DNA of 64,000 nt from Rhea pennata. Lineage: Eukaryota > Chordata > Aves > Rheiformes > Rheidae. The notes under the pieces were generated by a model. The model saw only the letters and a list, made by a program, of their open reading frames with translations, did not search any database and was not told the DNA's origin. Positions within the stretch are counted from its first letter, which is position 1. Each line of letters begins with the position of its first letter. Shown piece after piece: positions 1 through 10,560 of this stretch. Location: contig NC_084687.1 of the NCBI RefSeq assembly GCF_028389875.1, positions 3,260,157 through 3,324,156 on the forward strand, read 5' to 3'. Position numbers and translations under genes: made by a program.

Positions 1-13
1 CGACGGGGCCGGG

Positions 14-2600
14 ATGCTGCTCTCCAAGATCAACTCGCTGGCCCATCTGCGCTCGGGGCCCGGCGGGGAGCTGCACGCGGCCAAGCTGCAGCCAGGTGAG
101 GCCCGGTTCGGTCCGGCTCGAGCCGGTCCGGCACGCGTGGAGTAGTGGGGGGGGGGGGGGGGGAGAGAGAGGAAGGATTTGTCCCGGTTGGGCTCGGCTC
201 GGCGCGGTCCCGCGGCGGCGGCGTGCTGACGGCGCTGCCTCGCCCGCAGGCAAGGAGAAGGAGCCGCTGGAGAAGCTGTACCAGGTGGGCCCGCTGCTGG
301 GCAGCGGCGGCTTCGGCTCGGTCTACTCGGGCGTCCGCCTCTCCGACAGCGCCCCGGTAAGTGCCGGGTCGGGGGCCGGGACCGGGGAGGTGGGGGGGAG
401 CCTGGCCCGGCCCGGCTCGGCTCGGCTCAGCCCGGCGCTCCCCTTGCCTTGCAGGTGGCCATCAAGCACGTGGCGCGGGACCGCATCTCCGAGTGGGGCG
501 AGCTGGTGAGTACCGGGGGGCACCGGGAGTTATTGGGGGGACGGGGGGGGGGGGCAGCACAGCCCGGTGCAGCGGCGCTGACGGCGGCTCTGCCCCCCCC
601 CCCCCTTTTCGCCCCCTTTCTCCCGCCCCACAGCCCGGCGGCACCCGCGTGCCCATGGAGATCCTGCTGCTGAAGAAGGTGGGCTGCGGCTTCCGCGGGG
701 TCATCCGCCTCCTCGACTGGTTCGAGCGGCCCGACAGCTTCGTGCTGGTGCTGGAGCGGCCCGAGCCCGTGCAGGACCTCTTCGACTTCATCACGGAGCG
801 CGGCGCCCTGCCCGAGGAGCTGGCGCGGGGGCTCTTCCGCCAGGTGCTGGAGGCCGTGCGGCACTGCCACAGCTGCGGCGTCCTGCACCGCGACATCAAG
901 GACGAGAACATCCTCGTCGACCTCGCCACCGGCGAGCTCAAGCTCATCGACTTCGGCTCCGGCGCCCTCCTCAAGGACACGGTCTACACGGATTTCGACG
1001 GTGAGTGCGCGCAACCCCGGCTTGCGGCCGGCTGCGCTGCGAAGTTTTTATTATTATTATTATTATTATTATTTATTTTATTTCGTTGCGTTTTCTCACC
1101 GGCCGCGTGTTGTTAAACAGGAGCGGGCGCCTGGCCCTGCTGGCAGCCTCAGCCCAAACACCCAACCTGCTGGGGGGGGGGGGAGGGCAACCCTACAAAA
1201 ACAAACCGCCCCCCTGGGCGTGGGGGGGTTGCAAAACCTGGGCACGGGGCCCGTTTGCTTTGCAGCTGTGGAAGGGCTTGGGCTGCTCCGCACTGCTTGT
1301 TTGCCTGGGCTTTTTTTTTTTTCCCCCAGTGGGGGTGCAGGGTTTTTCCCCTCTCCCTTGGGTGTTTTTTCTTTTTTATTTTTTTCCTTTATTATTTTTT
1401 TTTCTCGCATGTAACGGTCGGGGCCCCGGGCCTTCCCCGGGCCAGTGCTGCCCCCTTCCGGCACCGGCGGATTTTTTTTTTACAACCTAAAGTTTGTAAA
1501 CAAGAGTCACGTGGTGGCGGGCGGGTCGCACGGATCCCGGTGTCCCCTCCCCCCACCTCCCTACCCCCCCCCCACCCCAGGGTCCTAGTGCATTGGGGCG
1601 CCCAGGCAGGGGCCCGTGCCCCTGCGGCTCCCCACAGGGTTTGGGAGCGGGCTGCATCGCCCCGCATGCCGCTTTGCACCCGGCGGGTTGCGGCGCGTGG
1701 GGAAGCGCCTTCGCTCTGTGTGCCGGGAAGGTTCGGTGGCAGCTGCCGGTCCCCGCGCCCGGCGGTGACACTGCTGTTGCTAAACAACAGCCGGGAGGTG
1801 CGAACCTCACCATCGATCGTGTCTGCGAGGTGGAGATGCCGCAGTGTCAATTGGGGTGAAAGCGGCTGGAACTAGCCTCATGACATTAAATACAAACGTT
1901 TCCTCCCCGGCACTGGCTCGTGCCGATGCTCTGAGGGATGCCGGCTCTTCCCCGTGTGACGAGTCCCTCTGGTCTCTTGCAGGCACCAGGGTGTATAGTC
2001 CTCCGGAGTGGATCCGCTACCATCGCTACCACGGCCGCTCAGCAGCCGTTTGGTCCCTGGGTGTGTTACTCTACGACATGGTCTGCGGAGATATCCCCTT
2101 TGAGCATGATGAAGAGATTGTGCGGGGCCAGGTGTACTTCCGGCAGAGGGTCTCTCCAGGTGGGCATGTGCTTTTTTGCATTGGGGAATAGCACGCATTA
2201 GGAGATGATGCTGTATTCGCAAATGTCCAGCTGGGGAAGGTTTTGACCTCTCCCTTGGTTAGCTGGAGGATGAAGAAGGTGGGCACTTGTTTTGCTCTCC
2301 CTGCCCGCTCTCCTCCAAAAATGGTAATTGATGTATTTGGGTGTTGGGAGCCACTCCAAGCACAGCTGGGATAACATGGACAGTGACGGAGGGGGGCAGG
2401 AGTTTCAGCCTTCCTAGCCTGACCCTTCGTTTCTGTCCCCAGAATGCCAGCATCTCATCAAATGGTGTTTGGCCTTGCGACCCTCGGACAGGCCATCTTT
2501 TGAAGACATTTTAAATCATTCTTGGATGCAAGGTGTCCCCCTACCACAGAAGACAGCCGAGATCCACCTGCACAGTCTGCTCCAGGAGTCCAGCAAATAA
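14..2600 (+). CDS. PIM1: PIM1 serine/threonine kinase, six exons, full-length coding sequence
   Basis: Exons are 14-95, 250-356, 455-505, 634-1000, 1983-2159 and 2443-2600. They join in frame to 313 codons, the length I recall for human PIM1, and every intron is GT-AG. The product is a cytosolic/nuclear Ser/Thr kinase without regulatory domains, known to act downstream of JAK-STAT in survival and proliferation. Visible motifs are the glycine loop GSGGFG (45-50), catalytic Lys67, alpha-C Glu89, the PIM hinge ERPEP (about 121-125), HRDIKDEN with Asp167, and DFG from Asp186. The start [12 protein letters not shown] and the ending SSK match PIM1. PIM3 would begin MLLSKFGSLAHL and has a longer Ser-rich tail, so PIM3 is unlikely. 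Only 13 bases precede the ATG, so the promoter and any upstream CUG-initiated isoform start are outside the window. Exons 1-4 are almost purely G/C at third positions, unlike exons 5-6. Confidence 0.96.
147..163. repeat. poly-G run in PIM1 intron 1
   Basis: An uninterrupted run of 17 G lies inside the 154-base first intron of PIM1, followed by GAGA. Shorter G and C runs occur in intron 3 (around 535-605). Such runs can form quadruplexes and are error-prone in sequencing, so the exact length should be treated as uncertain. Confidence 0.9.
1001..1982 (+). other. PIM1 intron 4, with an ATT microsatellite
   Basis: This 982-base intron separates the catalytic-loop exon from the activation-segment exon. 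It contains a TTA/ATT microsatellite at about 1046-1080, many homopolymer T, G and C runs between 1170 and 1490, and a pyrimidine-rich acceptor tract. I see no additional exon. The base composition changes inside this intron from extremely GC-rich on the left to moderate on the right. Confidence 0.85.
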
Positions 2601-3468
2601 CTTCTTCAATCTCCTGGCTGTAAAAAACAAAAGAAAACAGAATTCTTCTTTGACTGTAGCACTGAGTGGGGATCGTCACGTGGGAACATCTACATCTTAT
2701 TGCAGAGCTAGACCAAACTGCAGTCAGTCATCCAAGAGCCAGTGGCCACGATCCAACCCGGGTATCCTGGACTTGAACTTAATGGTCCTGTCTCCCTTGA
2801 TGTCTTGCCAGTCAACTTCTGGTGATGTTTTATGGGCACTCCCACGAGTGTCCCCGGCCTGCTGAATTCAGGACTGTGAGAGGATCAGAGGCATTATAGC
2901 GAGAAAAGCTTCAACCGGGGAAAATTGTTTTGGGGGAGGGTGGGGGGGAGGGCAAATATTATGTCCAAATAGCTGTCTTTTCTTCACTGTCACCGTGTTC
3001 TGAGTGCCTTCAGTTGCAATCTGGGCTGTGCTGGAGGAAATACTTGAATCTTCCCACACTGCTGCTTTTTCCAAGACTCGCCTGGGTATATAGCTACTTC
3101 TTCCCTTTTTGAAAAGGAAACAGGTCAGAAGAAACTCGGTCAGAAGAAACGTGGGAGCGAAGCGGGCAACATCTCTTGGCTCCCATGGCTTCCGAAGTGT
3201 GCTGTCTTGCGTGAACTTTCTTTCTTGGGCTCCGTGCTTCCCATGCCCTCACGAATGCACAAACAATGCAACCCAACTGAGCTGTAAATGTGTGTACAGG
3301 ATTATACAGGAGCAAAGCTTGGTGTACAGTTGTTAATAATGGTAACACGTTACCTTTTGTTTTTCTCTAATTTTTGTTTTTAATTTATTTTTATGAATTT
3401 GTTTGGGGTTCTTTTTTGTTTTTGTTTGTTTTGTTTTTTAAAGGAAAGGTCCTAACCAGTAGGATAAC

Positions 3469-3485
3469 TTATTTATTTATTTATA
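3469..3485 (+). promoter_or_regulatory. AU-rich element in the PIM1 3' UTR
   Basis: Three overlapping ATTTA pentamers start at 3471, 3475 and 3479, giving two overlapping TTATTTATT nonamers. This is the class II AU-rich instability element. PIM1 mRNA is known in mammals to be short-lived and controlled through such elements, so the same role is inferred here. Confidence 0.75.
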
Positions 3486-3649
3486 ACTCATGTGGGTTCC
3501 TGACCCATGCCTCGCTTCTACAGCTGCTGATCCCCAGGCTTCCCACGTGGGTCTCCCCTCCGTGTCTGTCCTGCGTCCCTGTGCCTCGCAGAGTGCTTCT
3601 GTTTGATGTCTTGCCGCTGTGTGGAGCAGCTGCCTGCTTCCCAGCTGTC

Positions 3650-3657
3650 TGTAAATA
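3650..3657 (+). promoter_or_regulatory. Pumilio-type site TGTAAATA in the PIM1 3' UTR
   Basis: The octamer matches the PUM consensus UGUANAUA exactly. It lies about 165 bases downstream of the AU-rich element and 280 bases before the poly(A) signal. Function is inferred from the motif alone. Confidence 0.5.
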
Positions 3658-3938
3658 GTTCTGGTTGCTGTTGTTCCCTTCCACGTGCAGATCTCGGTTT
3701 GCAGATGAGTTTTGTTTTTTTTTTTTTTCCCCTACGGGTATCTGTCTGGGGCTGGGGGTGTCCTGTGCGCGTGTATACCTAAGCGCTCTTCTTGCTGAGC
3801 TTTGGGGGGAGCTAGCCAGGGCTGTCGGCACTGTCGAGTCTGTACACGTAACCAATGTGTAGCCAGCAGGTTTTTGTTAATAGTTAATATTGTACAGGGG
3901 AATTCAGAAATCCTATTTTTTTTATACATGCGGTTTTA

Positions 3939-3944
3939 AATAAA
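3939..3944 (+). terminator. PIM1 poly(A) signal AATAAA
   Basis: This is a canonical hexamer at the end of an AT-rich 3' UTR. It is followed within 40 bases by a T/GT-rich stretch (around 3954-3985) suitable as a downstream element. No other AATAAA was noticed closer to the stop codon. Confidence 0.8.
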
Positions 3945-5299
3945 AACAAATCAGTTGATTCTGTGGCAACATCTCTTATTGTGGGGCGTGAAGAGGAAAG
4001 CTGGAAGCAAGTGGGCTACCAGTGAGCAGGGGATCTCGACGGCACCGTTGCAAACGCATCGGTTTGTCTCTGGCTGGAGCGAGCTTGGGTTTGCACTCCT
4101 CGCCTGTGGAGAGGTGAGAGTAGGAAATGACTGTATCGCTTCGCTTGCTGCAGCCGAGACAAACTCCAAAGGTCCCACCCAAAGGCTCGCCAAGCCGAGC
4201 TAGCTGGGGCCAGCCAGCTGAAAGCCGCCTGGCGAGGGCTGGATCTGGCCCTCCGCAGGGTGTGTGGAGTTTCCAGTGCTGACTGCTCCTGGCAAGTCTG
4301 CTGGGAGAGATCAAAGAGGTGTGGAGCCCCTTTCGTTTCCATTCGGCTGCAGGCGGTTGCGCTGCTGGTGTAGAGCGTGTGCTGGGAGCAGCGCGCAAAC
4401 AAACATCAAAGCGCCCTTGTGAAACACCGGATGTTGTCAGCCAAATTAAATTTTGGTAATGCAGGTCCTGTTGCTCCGGCTTGGTCAGCGCGGAGTGTGT
4501 ATTGCACGCCGGGTGCCGGTGGGTTAAGAAAGCCGCCCGAGTGCTGTCCCCACCTCCAGATCGGCTGCAGCTAGCGCTGAGTTAGAGGAAGCTGATGCTC
4601 AGATTACGAGAAGTTGGTTGCTATCAGTCAGCAGCGGTAACTCCTTACTTGAGCTTTTACCCTTCAAACTGTCAAACCCCATTGCCCAACTCCACGGTGC
4701 TTTGACTTCGGGGGTGTGGGTTGTTTTTCTCGTCTATTTTAATGAGCCTAATTTTAAAGCCGTGCTCTCACTTGCCTGGCTTGGTCTCTTCCCATTCAGT
4801 TGTACTGGGGAGCACCTGCTGCCACCCCGAAGGGCTGGGACGGTCTCTGGTGCGGCATTTGCCGGGGTCGTGCATCTTCCCCTGCCCCTCCGAGTGCGGG
4901 ACGTGCTTCCCTTCCTGCCCTTAACGCTGCAAACCTCCCAGCCAGATCTGACCCCAAGCAACAGGGCCATCCTTTCTGACCGCAGCCCTGCCTTGCCCCC
5001 CGCCCCGGGTTTCTCGTTTTAGGGGCTACCTGCCTCAGCGCCCCGCAAACCCGAGGCTGCCGGCGCTGCGCTCCGAGCCCGTGCCTGCCGTCGGAGCTGC
5101 GCCCGAGCCTCGTGGGGTGACCTGACGTGTGCTGTGTCGCTGCCCTTGGAGGAAAGCGTTAACTGAGTTGGTCGGGTTTGCTCTGCTTTTATTTTTCCCC
5201 CCCTCCCCTCTCTCAGCTGCATCTTTCATCTCTTCCTCCGTGCTGCTAGAAGCAGGAAGCGCAGCTCCAAACGGCTTCAAAGTTTTAGGCCTATTTTGA

Positions 5300-5770
5300 G
5301 CTGTGGTTTGCATTTCACCTCCTCTCTCTCTCTTTCCATCCGGACCATCCGGGAAGCTGCTCTTACGTGAAAGCAAAGCAACCCGCGGTGCTGCGCGCTG
5401 CGGAGAGCAGCCCCAGCCCCCGGCGCGGCAGCCGGCCCCCCACCGGGGCCTCCGACCCGCGGCGGGCGCCGCTATCGCGGCCGCCCCTGCTGCGGGCCCA
5501 CCCTTCCAGCGAACGCTCGCTAACTGCTGCGGCGTTTCTTAGAAAACTCGCCGCAGAAAGGGCCGAGCGGGTCCAGCGCGCCAAGCTGCGCGGGCGCCGC
5601 TGCAGAGATAGCCGCTTCCTCGCTGCCTGCGGCAGGGCGCCCTTCGCCCCTCGGAAGGCGAAGGGGCCGCCGTCCCACCCGGCCGGACGCCGTGGCCCGG
5701 GGACTCTCTCCTCCCGCCGGGGGAGCGGGCCAGATCCGCGGTTTGGGCGGTGGGAGAGGATGGAGGTGCA
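5300..5770. promoter_or_regulatory. CpG-rich island between PIM1 and TBC1D22B
   Basis: The interval is dense in CpG (NotI-type and CGC/GCG strings around 5385-5720) and is flanked by CpG-poorer DNA. Unmethylated islands of this kind usually mark promoters or strong enhancers. No CCAAT or TATA element with a following conserved open frame is visible, so the transcript, if any, is unknown. It could be a distal element of PIM1 or the start of a non-coding RNA. Confidence 0.4.
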
Positions 5771-5836
5771 CGTGTGCAGCATTGGGTTGCAGATGGGGGG
5801 GAGAGTTTTGCCTTCTCTAGCAGCTCTCGTTGCATC

Positions 5837-7525
5837 TGAGTCAGAGCGGTCCTTGCTGGAGACTCGGTGGTCCAGAAAGGTTAAATCACCAAAGCTGGCC
5901 TGATGCTTTGGGGTGTTTTCCTGCCTCCTGTTTCCCCTCCAGCAGCAAGCTTCCTTTGCGTGCACAAAGCACGAGCTGGGGCCAGGCTCTCCCCCTCTGT
6001 TCCCGTTTTCCGCTTTTTTTCCTTCTTTTGGCTCTCCCTGTTCCTCGTTCTTCCTTTGCTGTCTCTCGTAAAGAGCAAGAGGCCCTGGGGAAACAGCGCT
6101 TGTGCACCCACGGCCTCTCGCACCTGATGGCCAACTGCAGCCGCAGTAGGCAGCAGACGCTTGGCAGAAGCCTACAGGCAGAAGGGGGGTGGAGGAGAGG
6201 AAAAGGCCCTTTAGCCACTCCAACACATGCATGCGTGTATGTGTGTGTAAGGGGGTACCCTTAAAAACCAATTTCAGAAAGCTAAAACACGAGAGTGCGC
6301 ACGGGATGGCACCGCTGGAAGCATCTGCGGCGCAGTTCCTCCTCCCAGTGAGGACTCCAGGTTGTTTGCTGCCCTGTGGGGCTGTCAGCCACCGTAAGGG
6401 AGGAGAAGAGGCCAGTGCCTCCCTACAGCCCCCATCCAGGGAGCCGGATGGGACAAAACCCTGGGAATCACCCAGGAGGAAGCGATTCTGAGTCAGTGCT
6501 GCTCTCCCATCTCCTTTTTGTGCCCCCCGGGTTCAGCCAGGATCTTGGAGTACCCCCAACTTGAAAAAAACAAACAAAAAAGAAAAAAAGAAAGATGAAA
6601 CAGGACCGGGATGAGATTTCAGGCCGTTCGTTCGGCCTCCCGCAGTCGCCAGGAGCACTGAGGACTTGCGACGGGCCAGCACTCATCGCGTCTCCTTGGG
6701 CTACCAGCTCCAGCTGTGAACGTCTGTCCCAACCTGCTCGGCTGTTTGGAAAGGATGGGCCAGGGAGCCCGGAGTCACTCGGAGAGGCAAAGCAAACAAA
6801 CGGGATGTTTGTTTCCCCCATTTTTTTCTGGGGACTGAAGATCAGCAGCAGCCAAATGCCTGACGCGGCTGAGAAGCCGCACGTGAGCACCGAGCAGAAA
6901 AGCAACGCGGGGAGCGGGCCAGGCTTGTCGCAGGGACCGGGTAACTGGGTCACCTCCGGAAAAGCAGGAGGCTCCACGGGAGTTTGCCCCGTCACGGAGA
7001 AAACATCCCGTTGCCCCGGAGGCGGCAGCCGAAACCCTTTGGCCAGGGCTCTTCTCGGCGTCGTGAGTCACGCGAGCCGTTTTAAACGCCTGCCTTGGGA
7101 CGAGGTGAACTATCAGTGAACCAGGCGTCCCACGGCACGTTCCCCGGGAATGAAACCTCCTGGAAGTTGATCTCCGAGCGCTTCCCAGCCAGCCCGCTTG
7201 GCAACAGCCCCCCGCGTGCTTGAGCTCTGCACCGGCGTCCCGTTGCAGACCGCCGCCGAAAGCCCCGTGCTGCCAGGGCGAGCGCGGCCTGGTGCTGGTT
7301 TCGGGCACCTGGGGCCCTGCTCGAGCCCCCGAGTCTCGTTTTTCGGCTCGGTAAAGCCACAGGGGGGTTTTATACACCGACCTTCCCGAGAGCGGGATCG
7401 GCGAGGCACCCAAACGCGCTTGTCCCTAGGGTTGGCGGGGTTTTGCATGAGGCAAAACCACTTAATTCACGTTAAAAAAAAAGAAAAAAAAACACACTAC
7501 CTCTCTACTGCATAAACTTGAGTCA
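5837..7525. promoter_or_regulatory. Cluster of four AP-1 core sites
   Basis: TGAGTCA occurs at 5837-5843, 6489-6495, 7064-7070 and 7519-7525. The motif also occurs singly elsewhere in the window, but four perfect cores in 1.7 kb is dense. The 6489 copy sits in a MARE-like context (CTGAGTCAGTGC). An enhancer role is inferred only from motif density. Confidence 0.3.
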
Positions 7526-10139
7526 AATTAGCAACTTCAGCTAAAAAGAGGTATTTTGGGGAGGAGAGAATCAAAGTGTTTCTTTCACCTTTTCCCAGGC
7601 TTTTTGTCCCCTTCCTCCCAGGTAACATTTTCATGTCCTTCACCACCGTGTTTATTCCGGTTAGGAGGGGGTTAAGCGACCCGAGAAATGAAACAAAAGC
7701 TCTGGTTTCAAACTGAAGCAGCCATTTCAGTTAACCTGAAACGACAGGCGCGCGCGCAAGCACGCAAGGCGAGCGCGGGCTGCGGGGAAGGCGATCTCGC
7801 CCTGCCGCGAAAGCCGTGAGAACAGCGGCAGCGAAATGTCATTTCAGGTCAAGCCGCGCCAAAACTCTTCCCCACCCGGCTTCACCGGGCCGTGGGGCAG
7901 GAGAGCAGGCGGGGGGGAGGCTCTGCGGCGCTCGCAGCCCTCAGTACCTGCCCCGGCGGAAACCGCCCCCGCGCTCCCGGCCGCTGGTGTGCCGCGACAG
8001 CCCTTCTCTCCGCGCTGGGCTGCGGCGCGCGGTAGCTCGCTCTGTGCACCCCCCACACACACACCGCAAGGCATGTGTGCCCACATACACGCGGGTGCAT
8101 GAGCTCTTCGGTGCACACACCACCCCCTCCTTCCCTAAAAGAAAAAAAAAGAAAAAAAAAGAAAAAGCGAGTCCGGTTCGGTTTGGCCCAGCTTGGCGAT
8201 TGCAGCCGCCAGCTGAGACCTGACAGCGATCATCACTCCGCTGGGCACGCCGAGGATTAGATTGAAGTCCTTGGCATCCCTCCTGCCATCCCCCCCACCC
8301 CCCCAGGGGGTGGATTTTGTCCGCCGCTCTGGTTTTTGGTTGAGGGCCGGGATGTGAGCAGAGCAGGGACCAGGAGCCACCCCTCCCTGCCAGGGCAGAG
8401 GGGACCCTCTCCTGTTTACCTGGCAGGGTGTTTCCAAGCAAAGTCTTTGATAAAGGCAATAAATGAAACGTGGGAAGATGATCCGTGAATTGTAGCGGAA
8501 AAGCGGGAGGTAAAACTCCAGCAAGCGCCTGTCCCTCTGGCTGGGGACAGCAAAGCCAACCCGCCAGCCCAGACAGAGGGGAGCGCGGACAAGCAAAGAC
8601 TTCCCAGGGACACAGGGACGCTGAAAAGGGCTCCAGGACAGATGGACAGCCTCTCCGGCGTGCTCAGGCATCCACCGTCCTCATGCGGGCCAGTTTCCAT
8701 GTGCGGACACCGAGCTTTCGCACTTCCGACCGTGAGCAACGGGGCTCGCCGCTGCTGGTGCAAATGAGCCCGGCCAGGCCCCAGCCCCGGCTGTGTCCCA
8801 CAGCGGGGCCAATTCCTTGTGGAAACATCGGGAGCGAGGCCTCCCTGCCCGGCGCTCTCTGCGGAGAGGAGCAAGACCCGATCTCCCAGGGATGGGGCAC
8901 CCGGAGGGGCGGCTTTCGCAGTCGTGTTACGGGATGAAGTGATTTGCGCTAACCCCATTGGTCTTGTGTTTTTAACTGTGCACAAATGCTGGGTTGAAGG
9001 AGTGGCTTTTCCACCCTGGATGGCCTCACGTTTGGACCAGATCCCTTCTGGGACCTTTGCTCATCCAACACACCAGCTCCGGACTAGGAGGGCTCTGATC
9101 TCCTTGCAGCTGGGAGCCTCGAAACACGCTATTTTTTTTGCTAGCTATGAGTTTCCTTTCTCTGCTTGAGCCTTGGCACGGGAAAGGGAACCGATTCTTC
9201 CCTGCGGCCTTTCGTTCTTGTCCGGAATTGAAAGCTGCCGGCGCCTGCAAACCCGCGGTCACGCTCCTGGGCTCGTTCCCCCTCACAGAGCTCTCCCCGG
9301 GCTCTGGAGCAGCCCACGGCGAGCGGAAGAGCCGTCACTCAGGTGTCAGGCCCGGCCAGGCGGCACCACCAGCCGCAGGCCTGTGCCGCCCTCTGCCGAC
9401 CTCCTGGAATAAAGGGGGAAAAAATACAGAAATTTGCCCCTTTTTTCCCTTTTTTTTCCTTCTCCTTTTTGAGCACCCTTTTGCTTCTGGAGTGGCTCCC
9501 CAAGCATCTCCAACAGATGGCAACCGTGATTTTCCAGCGGTGCCCTTTCCTCCGGGCGTCCCGACCTCAATCCCGAGGAGCTTGCCGCAGGGGCACGGCA
9601 CAGGCCGGGCGAGCCGAGGCCCCGCGTGGGGAAGCCCGTGCCGAGGGCACGACAAAGCGGTGCGACCGCCTGGGGCGAGGCGCCTGGCTGCCCTTGGACG
9701 CCGGGACGGGGCATCCGCTGGCTGCTTCCCGCTGCCCTCCGGGACACGAACGCCCTCGGGGTGAATGTTTTCACCCCGGGGGTGTAGGCAGCTGGGACAA
9801 ACGCGGAGGCAGTTTCTGGGCCGGTTGGGGCGATGCTGCCATGAGGGGAAAATGCCGCGCGCGAGGCGCTGCTCCCGCCTCTGGCGAGACGGAGCAGAGA
9901 CGAGGCCCAGCGGCATTTGGAGGCCGCTGCTGGTACCTCGCGCCTGGCCCTGTGAGGGCCGCTCCGCGCCACCACGCAGCTCTTCCTTCCCCAGGGCATC
10001 GCCAGGGGGTTGGAAACGGCCCCAAAACGGCCTCGCACCCTTGAGGGCACCGCAAAATCCATCGTGCCGGGCCGGCCACCCCGAGGCAGCACGGGGCTCC
10101 TGTCACGCTCCAGCCCTGACCGGCTCCCCCCGCACGCAC

Positions 10140-10560
10140 CGCGCATGGTTCGGTCCACCCGCAGCCCTCCCCCCCCCCGGTAGATGGTTTAACCCGCTCC
10201 CTTCCCCAGCCGGCCGTTTACCCGCCTACCTGGTGCCACCCCCATGCCTTCTCCCGATGGTTTCGCCCCTCTCCATGCAGGAGGATGGACGGGTCCGCCC
10301 CATTCCCTCCCCCACCCCAGTGGAAATGGTTTGTCCCTTTCCCCACTGCGACGTTTAAACCTATCCGCCCGGCCTCCCCTCTCCAGGGCGGATGTTTTTT
10401 CTCTGTTCCCTAGCCCAGGGAGGTAGCTCCGCCTCACAGCCGATTTTGGGCCGCCTCAACTCCCCTCAGTAAAAATGGTTCGCTCCGTCCCTCCCCCACG
10501 CCCGGGGCGGACATGGTTTATCCCCTCCCGCCCCGCATATGGTCTCTCCCGCCTTTTGCT
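10140..10560 (+). repeat. Degenerate tandem array upstream of TBC1D22B (about 26-41 bp period)
   Basis: A recurring block of the form ATGGTTTNNCCCCTCCC starts at 10145, 10184, 10257, 10285, 10326, 10475, 10513 and 10539. Weaker versions lie near 10213, 10352, 10392 and 10443. Spacing is roughly 26-41 bases or multiples of that. Each copy has an ATGG head followed by a pyrimidine-rich C/T tail. The copies are diverged, so simple repeat masking may miss them. The array ends directly at the TBC1D22B core promoter. Confidence 0.6.

Larger units (their letters stand above)
2601..3960 (+). other. PIM1 3' untranslated region
   Basis: The region runs from the TAA at 2598-2600 to the predicted cleavage site just after the AATAAA at 3939-3944. 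It becomes T-rich after about 3350 and carries an AU-rich element and a Pumilio-type site, listed separately. No reading frame here has recognisable homology. The extent rests on the poly(A) signal and on the end of conserved coding sequence, not on transcript data. Confidence 0.8.
3961..10559. other. PIM1-TBC1D22B intergenic region
   Basis: I recognise no gene here. Human has TMEM217 between these two genes, but nothing in this stretch reads like it. The content is unique sequence of moderate to high GC, with CpG-rich patches at about 5030-5760 and 7740-8050 and T- or A-rich short runs at 6565-6600, 7470-7495 and 8140-8165. Several reading frames exceed 150 codons on both strands (for example 5367-5903 plus, and 5363-6271 and 9346-10158 minus). 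They overlap one another in GC-rich DNA and have low-complexity Arg/Pro/Ala/Gly products, which is what chance open frames look like. Confidence 0.7.

Noticed and set aside
14..2600. PIM3 as the identity of the kinase
   Set aside because: The N-terminus ([16 protein letters not shown]), the total of 313 codons and the SSK ending follow PIM1. The PIM3-specific KFGSLAHL start and long Ser-rich tail are absent.
5363..6271. 302-codon minus-strand frame between PIM1 and TBC1D22B
   Set aside because: No recognisable domain is present and the product is low-complexity Arg/Pro/Ser-rich. It overlaps another long frame on the opposite strand across a CpG island, as chance frames do in GC-rich DNA.
3961..10559. 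TMEM217, which lies between PIM1 and TBC1D22B in human
   Set aside because: No frame in this interval encodes a recognisable multi-pass membrane protein on either strand.
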